A stretch of DNA of 64,000 bases from Dacryopinax spathularia. Its lineage: Eukaryota > Basidiomycota > Dacrymycetes > Dacrymycetales > Dacrymycetaceae. Under the pieces are notes generated by a model. The model saw nothing but the letters and a program-made list of their open reading frames with translations. It made no database searches and was not told the DNA's origin. The DNA lies in the NCBI GenBank assembly GCA_037974965.1, contig JBBPFI010000007.1:496001-560000 (forward strand), read 5' to 3'. Shown here piece by piece: positions 10,508-21,395 of this stretch (position 1 is its first letter; each line of letters begins with the position of its first letter). The position numbers and the translations under genes were made by a program.

Positions 10508-12516
10508 ATGCTTTTAGAAGACAAGGAGATCTCTCAAAGCGCGACAGTGGACCAGTCTCTGGAGGAATGCTTTTTGTTGATTGTACAGCTTTGCCGACAA
10601 TGCAGGGACTGGCAACAGGCTTACCTCCCAAGCAAGCTTCGGTCCGATGAACACAGGGAGCGCAATCCGGCGAACCTGTACGAGCTTGAGACTGTTCATA
10701 GACTTGGTCCACGGTCAGACCTCGAAGGAGTTGACTCTGATTTGCTCTTCTTGAAGCAAATCGCTATTTGGAGCACGCTCGAGCAACTTGCGGTAATTGC
10801 CGATTGCGTACCTAAAGGTCCCAACTTTCCGAGCCTGGCCTCCCTTTGTTGCCAAAAGCTAGCCGAAAACATACACCTTGGTCTGATGGGAGACGAACGC
10901 TCTTCCCTATACGCGAGGTTGGCATCCGACATGCGAGGACGCGAAACAAAGGAGGCTACCGCGGACATAGACGGCACTCGGCTTCTTGAGACGATCCGCA
11001 AAGTGTACAGGCTATCGAACTGCCACGTACCCCACTTGTTAAAGTCCGTGCCTCGTTCATTCCACTTTCTATGTGTTAATCAGATTGCAGATCGGTGGCG
11101 TTCCTCCAAGGTGTGGAGGTTGTTCTGCAGATTCTCCCATTGAACTCCGGCCTCGTCCCATGGATCGTGTGGTTACAAGACCATCTGTTCTCGGCAAGTC
11201 CAATCCGCATACGTCTCTTCCCTTCCTCATTTCTTGTCAAGGGCGCTTACCTGCTTCGGCGTGCCTTACAATGTCTTATGATGAAGCTAGAACAATCGCA
11301 GTTCGGGGCTCGTGCTGACGACGCAATAATGGATCTTCTCCATAGCCTGAGACGGGACAAAATGGGGATGCGGTGGCCACAGCTTGACAGGCTAACGAGG
11401 GCGAGTCACAGTCTTCTCGACGCTGCCCAACAATATCTTGGTCGCGGTGCACCATTGCTCGCATATCTGGGAATGCCCAGTTTCCTCTACATGACTTCTA
11501 TGATGAAGTTTGGAGGTTTATTGGCAATGCTCCAAAGGCTGGCCCGGGTGGCTTCAGAAGAAGATCCGGGACTTTTGTCCGGTCTCAAGGATACCCTGAC
11601 GGGGATGATATACGACCTCCTCAGTCGCAGTTTCTCGGCTCCAGACTGCCCAAGGGATGATCACGAGCAATTCGATAGAGATGCACTACGAGCTACGGGG
11701 ATTTCGCTGGCTCAACTGGTCGCGAAGATCCGCACAAGGCCAGCACCCATCCAACTTGGCAATGCAGTGTTGGCCCTCTGCACGTACTGCAGAGACCGCA
11801 ATTCGCAACATGGTCGCCGTCCGGTCCCTGAACTCCGTGATGTCACTTTCACCCTTGTTCGGCAAAAGTACAAAGTGTGCATCGCTCGTTTTCTGGCCCC
11901 AAGCGACCCCAAGCCTGGAAGGCGGGAAGATGAGGAGAAGTGGCAAGAAGGCGAGATCCACGCATACATGAGCTCACTCCGGCATTACTGGGGATTCGAG
12001 ATCCCCCTTGTGGAGCCGTTGGAGGAGACAGTTTGCATGGCATTTGGCGGCATGCCCGGTGGACTATTCGAAACACCCGGGGCTCCAACGGTAGTCACTA
12101 CTCCCTCTCCGACCGCATGGGCAGGCTTCTTCAAGACCGAAGCTGCCGTCTCGCCCCTCTGGTCCGTTCCCGACTCCTGCACGCTTCTGAACCCTCCCGA
12201 TCGCCTCCCTCCAAGCAACCTCCCTTCTCTCCTACTCCCTTACGAAGCCAAACCTGCCGCCGTACCGCTTTGGCGCGTCCCGGACTCCTGCACGCTCCTC
12301 AATCCTCCCAATCCCCTCCCTCCCAGTAACCTCTCTTCTCTGATCGGAAGTGGCGCACCAGGACATCTCCCCGACTGCCCGACCGTCTTCCGCATAGGTG
12401 GGCCCAAATGGGACCCCCCAAAGGGCCACCCGATGAATGAAGAGGACCTGCATCGGGAACATGTCGCCGAGGTGCTCCGGAGGCGCACAGAGCGCGCAGG
12501 TGAGACACTCCCGTAA
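10508..12516 (+). CDS. Tandem paralogue B of an unrecognised family, long form
   Basis: Two exons (10508-11043 and 11091-12516) join in phase 2 to 653 residues. The N-terminal part of about 210 residues matches paralogue A, including the position and phase of the intron. The middle part (about 215-480) is helical with hydrophobic runs but no clear signal peptide. The C-terminal region is Pro-rich and holds a near-perfect duplication: PDSCTLLNPP occurs twice, each inside a unit of about 36 residues (DNA about 12153-12345). The last 40 residues are charged, and the final RAG-containing terminus resembles that of paralogue A. No enzyme or binding motif is recognisable. A GT in the last codons (12499) could start another intron, but the similar end of paralogue A argues for the stop used here. 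Confidence 0.75.
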
Positions 12517-13078
12517 GCCAAGAGGAGCATCGGATGACGCTAGGCGGATCTTTACTCAATCTCAAAATCCGATCTGTATCCTGTGTTTGGCGTGGAGGTC
12601 GTACGCCTTTTCTCTCATCTTCTGCTTTTTCGACTGGCTTACTCATGTTGTTTTCGGGTAACTATACCTCGCTCATGTTGGTGTTCTGTCACCTCCCGTA
12701 CCCTTTCCACAAAATGCAGAGAGACAGGCCACTCTCGTACCACATTCCTTTCTTATCGATGACGACATGATATGCGTCCTACTTCTCACTTCTTGCCCTT
12801 CCTTCTTTCGGATTCCCGATACAGTACTCGCGTACCACGTCTTATGCATTGTTTCCGCAATACGCCCATTTCCGTTTGAGTTGTGTCGCTGGCACCGGCG
12901 GACAATCACGACTGCGATAGAATTGGATTGTACTGCATATATGACACTCTTGTCCCAATTTGACTCTGACTTGCTTTCCTTTGTTTCTTAATCACCCTGA
13001 TAATACACCCTCTTCTCCCAACCCCACAACAACCAAGCACCATCTCCTATCATCCTCTTTCCACCACCTGAGACAGAT
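12517..13078. other. Convergent intergenic region
   Basis: The 3' regions of paralogue B and of the mutarotase gene meet here. The sequence is T-rich on the + strand after 12580. No gene or RNA motif was found. Confidence 0.5.
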
Positions 13079-14932
13079 CTAACGTTCCTCCTTGTACCTG
13101 CCTCTGAGTTAGCCTCGTTTCCCCTAGATAGCTAGGGAGGGAAATAAGGACGCACGTGAAGATGACCTTTGTAAAATTATGATACATCTCCTTACTCGAC
13201 AAAATCGTCGATTCCTCCGGGTTCTTCCCCCAAGGATGGAGCCACGCCGCATGAGGCTCATGGAACTCCAAAAACGCAGCCGCTACAGATCAAAACCAGC
13301 ATGTTGAGTCACCACTGCGTATGTGCAGGGAGGGAGGAAAGGGGAGGGGAGGACGTGGACGTACCGCGCTTGTTGTACCCTGGTCCGGTGGGCGAGCCGC
13401 CGTGGATCCTCTTCTTCGTTCCCGATCCATTGAGCCCTTCACCCGTATAGAGCTGCACGCCCGGTTCTATCAACCCACCACGTCAGCCTCCGAACCCCAC
13501 AAGTTCATTACCGGACAGAATCAAGAACGCCAGGAAGGCAAGAAAGAAGGGAAGGGAAGGGACGTACGATTCGTCTGAAACTCGGCCCCGATCCCCGATT
13601 CCGCGCTATACAATACGACCGGCTTCTCCCGCTCACTCTCCCCAAAGATCCCCTCAAGCAAATCACTTTTCTCCCACTGCTCCAACGTCAAATGCAGCGG
13701 CTGCTCCCTCCCCCCACCCTCACCCTCACCAGTCTGCTTCCTCTCAAAAAGGTAGTACTCGTCGTACCCCTTCTCCGGGGCGTTCTCGCCGATGAGTTTA
13801 CCAGCGGTATGGTCGTACGCGCCTCCTTTTTCGGTCGGGGAGATATGCCCAGTAGCGAGGAACACGTCCGTCAGGTCGATAGTGCCCTTTGACGCGATTG
13901 TGAGGTTGTGCGCGTTGATAGTCGGGTTTGCGGGGGGAGGCTGTTGGGAAGCGGAGAGGTTAAACCCCCAGTGCTGCGTCAGGTTGACGGGCGTAGCGAC
14001 CCCCTCCAGGCCAGGGGCGAGCCTAGCCCTATACACCAACGCCAGCTGACCCAGGTCAATAATACCCGTTCCGGGCCTAATCGGATGTCTCGGGAACGTC
14101 AAGCACGCAAACAACACCTCGGTATACAGAGTCCCCGGAAAGCCTTGGTCGCCAGAGGGGGAGGTGAGGGCGAAGATGGCGTAGCTGTCTGGGTCGAGCG
14201 CTGAGAGCCGGGATTTTTCGAGGGGGGAGAAGTTCTGGGATTTGGAGAGGGGGAGATGGGTCCAGATGCGTCGGTCGAACCCGTCTGGACCGCCGTGGAG
14301 GGATACGGTGGGTGATTCTGCGCGAGCGGGCGGGTGAGTACCTTACTGGGGAGAGAGAAGGTGGCGGAGAAGGGAGAGAGGTGGAAGGCAGAGGCAGAGG
14401 AGAGGAGAGGGAAGGGGAGGGAAGAGAAAGCGCACGCACCCGTAGAAATCGTCTTCACCACCCCCTTCTCGCCATCCTTCTCGACCTCAAACTCCCCCAC
14501 CGGCAGCCGATTACAGTACCTCCCCACGACGCAATTCAGAAACCCGCGCTCAGCCGCATACGTCCGATTATCATACGGCCCAATCAAGACGTCGTTGCTC
14601 CTCCCGTCGGCGTTGAGCAGGATCTGGGAGATGTGCAGTCCGAGGGGGAGGATCTCGACTGCTAGGGAGGGGACGGCCATGTTGGGGAGCATGAGCGTTA
14701 CGGGCTGGAGGCCGTCTTCCGCTGCGGTGCGGGAGGTGGTGGTTGACATTGTGCGCTGTTTGAGGGGGTATGTGCGGGTCGAGCGAGCAGATGAGAGTAG
14801 TGAGCAAGTAGGAGAGGTATAACGTCCACCAAGACGAAGTGCTCTGCTGGTGGTGGTGAACTGTCGAGTAACAGTCCGAGCCCGGAGAGTCGGAGTAAAG
14901 ACGCGAGTAAGCGGCGCAGGAACGAGGGACAT
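13079..14932 (-). CDS. Galactose mutarotase (aldose 1-epimerase)
   Basis: Five exons (14440-14932, 13568-14317, 13365-13466, 13156-13282, 13079-13097) join in phase to 496 residues. The enzyme interconverts beta- and alpha-D-galactose, feeding galactokinase. Family marks are VGRYCNRL, LHGGPDGFDRRIW (first catalytic His), GFPG, VNLTQHWGFNLS (second catalytic His), PGVQLYTGE, and LEFHEPHAAWLHP where the catalytic Glu is expected. The last exon is only 19 nt and gives the usual ending (FTYKEER) in place of an unlikely read-through tail. A second ATG at 14749 (residue 62) would give a 435-residue protein closer to family length. The 61 residues before it are basic and Ser/Thr-rich like a mitochondrial presequence, or are 5' UTR. 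It is divergent from galactokinase. Confidence 0.93.
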
Positions 14933-15525
14933 CCAACCCTACCGGGGTAAATCCGGCACCTTGAACTCACCTAGTCAACTCCCCTAATAAGAATAGTACA
15001 AGGCTGCTGGCGCAATAGGCGTATTTAGCCTGCGCCCGGACACTGCTGCTTATATGTACATGTATCTTATTACGGAAATACGATGAGGTGGACCGGTCCC
15101 GAACCACATTTGGTATTTGGAGGTTAGGAGCGGACCGCCGGCGGGGAGCTAAACGGGGACAGTGGCCGAGCCGGAGTTCATCCACCTACCTCTGAGGACC
15201 CTCCAAAGCTCAAGCACCCCGGTTGTACTACGTGGGAGAGTGAGAGTCACATGGACGTCGGGATGCACGCGCTGAGACGGGGTGGTCGTTTGTCCGGCTG
15301 AGGGCGCGGTGCACACGACCATGCATGCTGCTTGCTGGGAAGTAACCGATGACGATGTGCTCGAACTTCTGAGAGACCGGAGCTCGGGGTAATGTCGCAC
15401 CCTCGCAGGTCCTCACCTCTTCTCTCGTCCTTCTGCTCTCCGCCGTGCTCGCTGTCTGCTAAGCTCATACCTGCCTCACTTGTCTATACCTCCCCTGCTT
15501 GCAAGCAAACTAAGGAAAACGAAGA
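14933..15525. promoter_or_regulatory. Divergent promoter of the galactose genes
   Basis: The 593 bp between the mutarotase and galactokinase start codons must hold both promoters. It contains several CGG/CCG triplets of the kind bound by Zn2Cys6 regulators, including the 10-bp perfect palindrome GGACCGGTCC at 15090-15099, and a C/T-rich stretch before the galactokinase ATG. I saw no CGG-N11-CCG site of Gal4 type. Control by a shared regulator is inference from the arrangement. Confidence 0.5.
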
Positions 15526-17737
15526 ATGGCCGAAGATCTCCCCATTCCCATCTTCCACTCCCTCGAAGAGATACACGGGAACGCCAAGTCCGCCCTCGCT
15601 CAAGCGTACGCCTGCCCTTTTCCTTGCACTAGGATGGGACAACAGCTGACGGTGATGGGGTGATAGGATAAGATGGAACAACCTCCTCGAACACTTCCAG
15701 ACTGTCTTTGGGCAGAAAGCGACGCATATCGCTCGCGCTCCCGGGAGGGTCAAGTACGCCTTCCTCTCCCTCCTCGCCCATTCACCATCCACCAACGCCG
15801 CGCTGACACGCATATACGTATGTAGCTTGATAGGCGAACACATCGACTACTGCCTATTCGGCGTCCTCCCCACCGCCATCGAGCGCGACATTTTGATCGC
15901 GCTCGCCCCTTCCCAGGAAGAGGCGGGGAAGATCGTAGCGGAGAACCAGGACGAGCGATACGAGAAGCGGGAGTTTGCTGCTGTTCGGCGGGCTGCTCCC
16001 TCCGGTGCTGCAAGAACTGAAAAGGAGGGGGCTAAGGAAGATGCTTGGGAGCTGGAGATCGATAGACGGGAACTGAGGTGGGAGAGTTATGTGAAGGCTG
16101 GGTACTACGTATGTCCCCCCTGCCCCACCCTCCCTCCCCTCCTCTGCCCCCGTCGTGCTCGAAGCTGTTAGCTAATGGGAGTGCAGGGAGTCCTAAACCA
16201 CTTCCTCACCCCCACCCCCTCCTCACCCCACCCCCAGCCCAAATCGCTCAACCTCCTCGTCACCGGCTCCGTCCCCCCCGGCTCGGGCCTAAGCAGCAGC
16301 GCAGCCATGGTCGTCGCTTCTACCCTCGCTTTCCTAGCGGGCAATAACTGTCTTGAGGGCGTGAAGAAGGGGGAGCTTGTGAGGCTGGCGATGGAGAATG
16401 AGAAGCGGGTTGGTGCGTCCCCCCATTCTGTCCACCTATCCCTTCCCAGTTCCCCCTGCCTATGGCGCTCCCAACCGGCTGTCGCCAGGGCAGGGGAAGG
16501 GTAGGTTGGTGATGAGACGGCTCGTGCTGATATGATCGATTGTTGTAGGAGTCAACAGCGGCGGGATGGACCAAGCCGCCTCCGTAATCTCGACCCCCTC
16601 CTCCGCTTTGTACATCACCTTCCACCCCTCTCTACACGCCTCCCCAGTGCAGATCCCGCACACAGACCCAGCAGCAGTATTCGTCATAACAAACTCCCTC
16701 GTAGTGTCAGACAAAGCAGTGAGCGCGAAATGGAACTACAACCTGCGTGTCGTCGAAACTTTAGTCGCCGCGCGCGTTCTGGCGCGGGGGCTGGGGGTGG
16801 GAGTGGGGAGGGGGGAGAAAGTGACGCTGAGGGAGGTGGTTGGGCGATGGGCTGAGGAGGGGGAGGGGGAGGATATAGGGCCTGAGAGGTTGGAGGAGGT
16901 GCTGGAGAAGAGTTTGGGGGAGGTGGAGAGGATCTTTGGGGAGGGGGTGGGGAAGAGGAAGGACGGGCTGACGATGCACGAGATGATCGACGCTAGTGGG
17001 TTGGGAGAGGAGGAGTTCAAGGAGCTGTATCTTTCTTGGGTCGAAGGTACGCACTTAACCTCTCTTACACGTCTTCTTCCCTCCGTGCGCGCAGGACTGG
17101 GATTAGGATCTGGACTGACCCCAACATTTGACTGTAGTGGAGGCAACGCACTTCAAGCTCTACGCACGGACGAAACACGTCCTCTCCGAAGCACTGCGCG
17201 TGCTGCAATTCCGAAGGATCTGCGCCTCGGCCTCCGCCTCCGCCTCCTCAACCTCCTCAACCTCCACCTCAACATCAACAGGAGGGCCCGCACAGGCGGG
17301 GGAAGACACCCTCCGCGCGCTGGGAAAGCTGATGAACGAGAGCCAGGAGAGCTGTGCTACGCTGTATGAATGTTCCTGTCCTGAGCTGGACGAGCTTACG
17401 AGGCTGGCGAGGGATGCGGGGGCTTATGGGAGTCGGTTGACCGGTATGTGCTCTCTCCCCCCTACCTTAGCGGTGCAGGCTAGTTGCTGATGTTTGGTGC
17501 TGGGTTGTAGGAGCCGGATGGGGGGGATGCGCTGTTTCGCTCGTGGCGGAACATGATGTGCCGCAGTTTATTGAGCGGATTAGGAAGGCTTATGAGCCTT
17601 ATCGGGAGCTGAGCGAGGAGCAGCTCGAGGAGGTCGTTTTCGCTACCAAGCCCAGTAGCGGCGCCGGAGGTACGCGTCTTTTCATACTGTATGGCCGACG
17701 AAGACTAACGCAGACTGCAGTGTATGTTGTCGAATGA
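15526..17737 (+). CDS. GAL1: Galactokinase
   Basis: Eight exons (15526-15605, 15667-15753, 15826-16108, 16187-16412, 16549-17046, 17138-17443, 17511-17669, 17721-17737) join in phase to 551 residues. It phosphorylates alpha-D-galactose with ATP, the first committed step of the Leloir pathway, in the cytosol. All GHMP marks are present: the galactokinase signature RAPGRVNLIGEHIDY at about 49-63, the ATP loop GSGLSSSAA at 182-190, VNSGGMDQA with the catalytic Asp at about 233, and TGAGWGGCAVSL near 493-504. Two signatures are split by introns and are restored exactly by splicing, which confirms the exon joins. The last exon codes for only five residues. Insertions rich in Ser/Thr (about 455-470) and Lys/Glu make it slightly longer than yeast Gal1. 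Confidence 0.97.
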
Positions 17738-18144
17738 TCCTACGTCTGCGGAGGGACAGGCTATTCGCCCATTTGGGGTTTTGGCATATTATACCATAAT
17801 AGTACACAAGAACAAAAACGAATCAATCTAAGACAAAATGAGATTTTGCATCCTTCTGAGGCAAGACGAATTAGGCGCTTGCTCCAAGGAGCAGCGCCGT
17901 AAATGGGAAATGGAGAGAAAAGGACAAGCTAATGACAGAAAGAAAGGCAGTTCTATTCAGCCTACCAATACAAGCAGCAAATCAAGTGTCCGCTGCGGCC
18001 AAAAAGAGCCCCCTGAGCGAGAGAAAGAAACTTGCTGCGGACGAGACCACGACCCGAAATAATCAGGTAGCTGGCCGAGGATTCGCATCCCCTCCTTGGA
18101 CGTTCGAACCGATCGCACCGCTAAAGTACTGCGCCCATGACGTG
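17738..18144. other. Convergent intergenic region
   Basis: The 3' ends of galactokinase and the Zn2Cys6 regulator meet here. An A-rich stretch occurs at about 17805-17840. A small ORF spans part of it but has no support as a gene. Confidence 0.5.
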
Positions 18145-21100
18145 TCAAACCTGGGTGTCCTCGTCAGGCGGATGAAGAGAAAAGCCATAAGGTTGCACGA
18201 ACCCGAATCCGTAGGGACCACCGGTCCAAGCGGGCATGCCGCCGTTAGTGTTGGCAAAGGAGCTCATACCCGGTGTTGGCGGCTGAGGCACACCGAGGAA
18301 GTTCTGGCCGGGCCAAGTGGCCGGAGTGGGCATGTCGTTGAAGACTGACGTCCCACCCGCAGCGGGGAAAGAGGATACTCCAGTCCCTTGGGATGGACCA
18401 GCTGTCCTCCCTTCGGACCGATTGAACGACTGGCTCGGCTCCGCGAAAAATGACATGGGATCGGAGCCGAAGAGGGACATCAGAGCGTCGCCCTGCAGTT
18501 GAGGATAGCTGAATGTAGTCGGGTCTCGTTGTGCCGATGTCGGGGTTGATGCTCCTGGCGCTTGAGGGTCGACGAACCACGTTGACTGCACCGACGGCGG
18601 CGCAGAAGCCGAAGTTGGAGAAACGAATCGGCCCATGGCTTCGTTGAATGCCGAAGTGTTGACGTTCATTGATGGGTAGCCGTCTGACGGAACCGGGAGG
18701 GACGAGGACGCAGTCGAAGATTCAGGCGACACGATAGTGGTGTTGTTGTTGACATTGCGGTACGTTTCAGGAGGTGTGGCATTCACGGACGGAGGGAAGG
18801 ACGTCGCAGGCGAGTTATTGTACGAAGCACTCGTCGACCTACCTGGAGCTTTGGCGATAGGCCTAGAAGCGTCGGCTGACACGTTGGCAGACGACCCAGA
18901 GCCAGAAGAGCTCTGATTAGGCGCTGGGGAGTCGCCGGCGTTCTGCTCACGCTCGCGCTTGTTACCTCCAAAGTCCGGTGGACTGGCTTGCGGCAGCGGT
19001 AGGTCGCCAAACGATGCCAATTCGCACAGGATGTCCCACAGCCTTCCGGCGGAGTTCCACGAATGCTCGGCCATCTTGAGCACTTGCATACAGTTGTGCG
19101 TGTCCTGTAGCTGCGAGGAAGGGTCGAGCTTCATGCCCGTCTTCTTGCCTCCCCAGACGTTGATGAGGAGTACGATACCGGAGGTGAAAGCGGCGACGAT
19201 GATGCCGGGCATGATGGTGGCTTTGCGCTTGCGCACATGCTCGCATATATGCGCACTGGAACGAGCGGCATTGCTGCAAATTGCGAGGGAGGGGAAGGAC
19301 AGGGGTGAAGGCCGGCGAGGAGAAGGGATGAATGGCCGGTGGATGAGGATCTGCAGCTGATAATATGTGGAGAACAGAGTGGCGGACTGGTCGAACCATA
19401 AAGGATCTTCCACGTTTGGATCCCATTTTACTGCAAACCAGTCAACCATTGCCAACTATGAACCCAGGTTACTTACAGTGCGATGGCACAGAATCGATCC
19501 ACTTGTTCAGCGCCGAGTCCAACTCAGCAACAATATGCTGCTCCCACCTGGCACCCACGAAGCCCAGCAAGACCTTGCTCTTATTTATCGAATACTGTCC
19601 CTTTCGTCAGCCACAAGCGCATATACGATCAGAGCAAGCAAGACTCACGATGGTTCTTAATGCGAAAGCAAGGATCTGCATCAGCCTGAGATAGCAGAGG
19701 AAGAACGAGACTTTTGAAGGCTTGTTCTTCGGCTGGACGAAACGTTTGCCGTTCTCGTCCGGCTCCCAGTATTCGTCGTCGCATTCGTGCGGGAACTCGA
19801 CGTCGAAGCTGTACCGCATTAGCTGGGAATAAGGGGAGATGGAGGAATAGCTCACTCTTCGTCGTGGATTGCACATGGAAGACCAAGGGCGGAGCTAACC
19901 ATTCGGTCCATGGCCACGAGACACCTGTATATGCATCCCGTCAACGCGCAGATTCAGCACACCTTTGGTCGGACTTACCAGAACGCGCGTTTCCACAGCT
20001 CGTCATCCACGGGATCTCCACCACGATACGACTTCTGCCTATGCGCTCCAACATCCTGCGCGAACCGGAGGCCGACACCCACAACAGTCCAGCACGCATG
20101 CGGCACCGACGACCCCTGCAAGAACATGCACGACAACACGAATATCTGCAGGTCGTACAGCGTCGGACGGGCCATGATCGTCTTCCTGAAATTCTTGACT
20201 TGCTCAAAGTACTTCCATCCTGCCGAGTGTCTGAACTTTGCGTTCGGGTCGAGCAGGACTCTGTTGTCCTCCGAGAACCTCGACCCGACAGCGAGGATGA
20301 GCATTACAACAGCTTGGAAATGCTGGTCTCGCTCGTGCAGTTTCTCTGCCATGAGACGGTCGAATGTCGGTCGGTGGAGGAGAGGCCAGAAATTGTTCTG
20401 ATGCTCGAAGTAGAGATCGATCAGGCTTTGCATCAGGTCCTCTTCTGGCCATTGGGCGGGGACGCGCCATTCCTGCGTGGACCAGGTACGCATTTCCCAT
20501 TCGTAGGGCTGCCAGAACTCGGGGCGCCGGTTGAGCATCCCGTGCTCTATTGGTACCTCCAAGTCGACGGGATCGGGCGGACCACCAGTGTATTCGCGCT
20601 TCAGGTCGCGCGCAGCGGCGACGAGCATGAACCCGCTCGATTTACCGTGATACCGCCTCTGGCCCGTAAGGTCAAGGTTCTTCATCCGCTCCGTAAGTGG
20701 TCCATGGATGATCAACTCGTCGTCCGAGCTGTACAGGTCTTCTTCCTTCGGATCGGGGTTGACAGGGAGAGGGATCCCGGCGGGCGCTTGTCGGGATTGA
20801 GAGCTGTGCTGGCCTAGCTTTGACAGCAGAGAATGAGGCTTCTCGGCTGGGATTTGTCGGCCAGACATGTACGCTTCGCGCGAGACAGGGGGGCCGATCT
20901 CGGCAGAGAAGTCTTCGCCAGGGAACATCTGAGAACTGAGTGAGCTCCTGCACTAGCATGTATTGAGAAACACGTACCCTCGCTAAGACAGCCTCCATTT
21001 TAGCGACTCTGTTCTCGAGAGCTTCGACATATCTGCGCAGGTATAAGCAAGGCAAGGAGGATAGTAACGTTGCACGAGACGCACCCTTTCGGTGGCCCGC

Positions 21101-21395
21101 GCTTTTTTGCAGCCTCGACATACGTGCACTCATGATGGTAGGCAATACAGTTTGAACATCTGTTATTTGGCATTTGAGGACCATCACATCGAATCTACAG
21201 CGCAACGACCACAGTCAGCACTGTCTAACGCGGTGGAAGGGGAACGGTAGGACGCACCTTCTTCCGACGACAGATATCGCACGCTCTTTGTATCCTCCGT
21301 TTCTTCGACGCGGGGTTCTCGTCGTCGTCCGCCCCACCGCCACGGCCTTTTGACGAGCCGGGCAGCTCGTCGTAATCCTCTTCTCCTGAGCTCAT
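18145..21395 (-). CDS. Zn2Cys6 transcription factor with Fungal_trans domain
   Basis: Eight exons (21258-21395, 21085-21194, 20978-21032, 19979-20928, 19856-19924, 19649-19808, 19477-19594, 18145-19430) join in phase to 961 residues. The Gal4-type zinc cluster has Cys at 39, 42, 49, 59, 62 and 69 (C-x2-C-x6-C-x9-C-x2-C-x6-C), preceded by the basic KKRRIQR and split by the first intron. A linker with GPPKGYVEALE and a short coiled coil (about 84-101) follows. The middle holds the Fungal_trans domain, with PHACWTVVGVGLRFAQDVG and, later, ECDDEYWE and HLKWDP. The C-terminal 300 residues are Ser/Pro/Gln-rich and look like an activation region. This type of cluster and linker is common in basidiomycetes and is often labelled xylanolytic-activator-like. 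It lies tail-to-tail with galactokinase, so control of the galactose genes is possible but unproven. Confidence 0.94.

Noticed and set aside
13050-13155. Read-through ending of mutarotase
   Set aside because: The longer tail has no family resemblance, while the 58-nt intron with GCTAACTC branch site gives the conserved ending.
14933-15525. Gal4-type CGG-N11-CCG sites in the galactose promoter
   Set aside because: CGG and CCG triplets occur with other spacings only; the count is not clearly above chance in GC-rich DNA.
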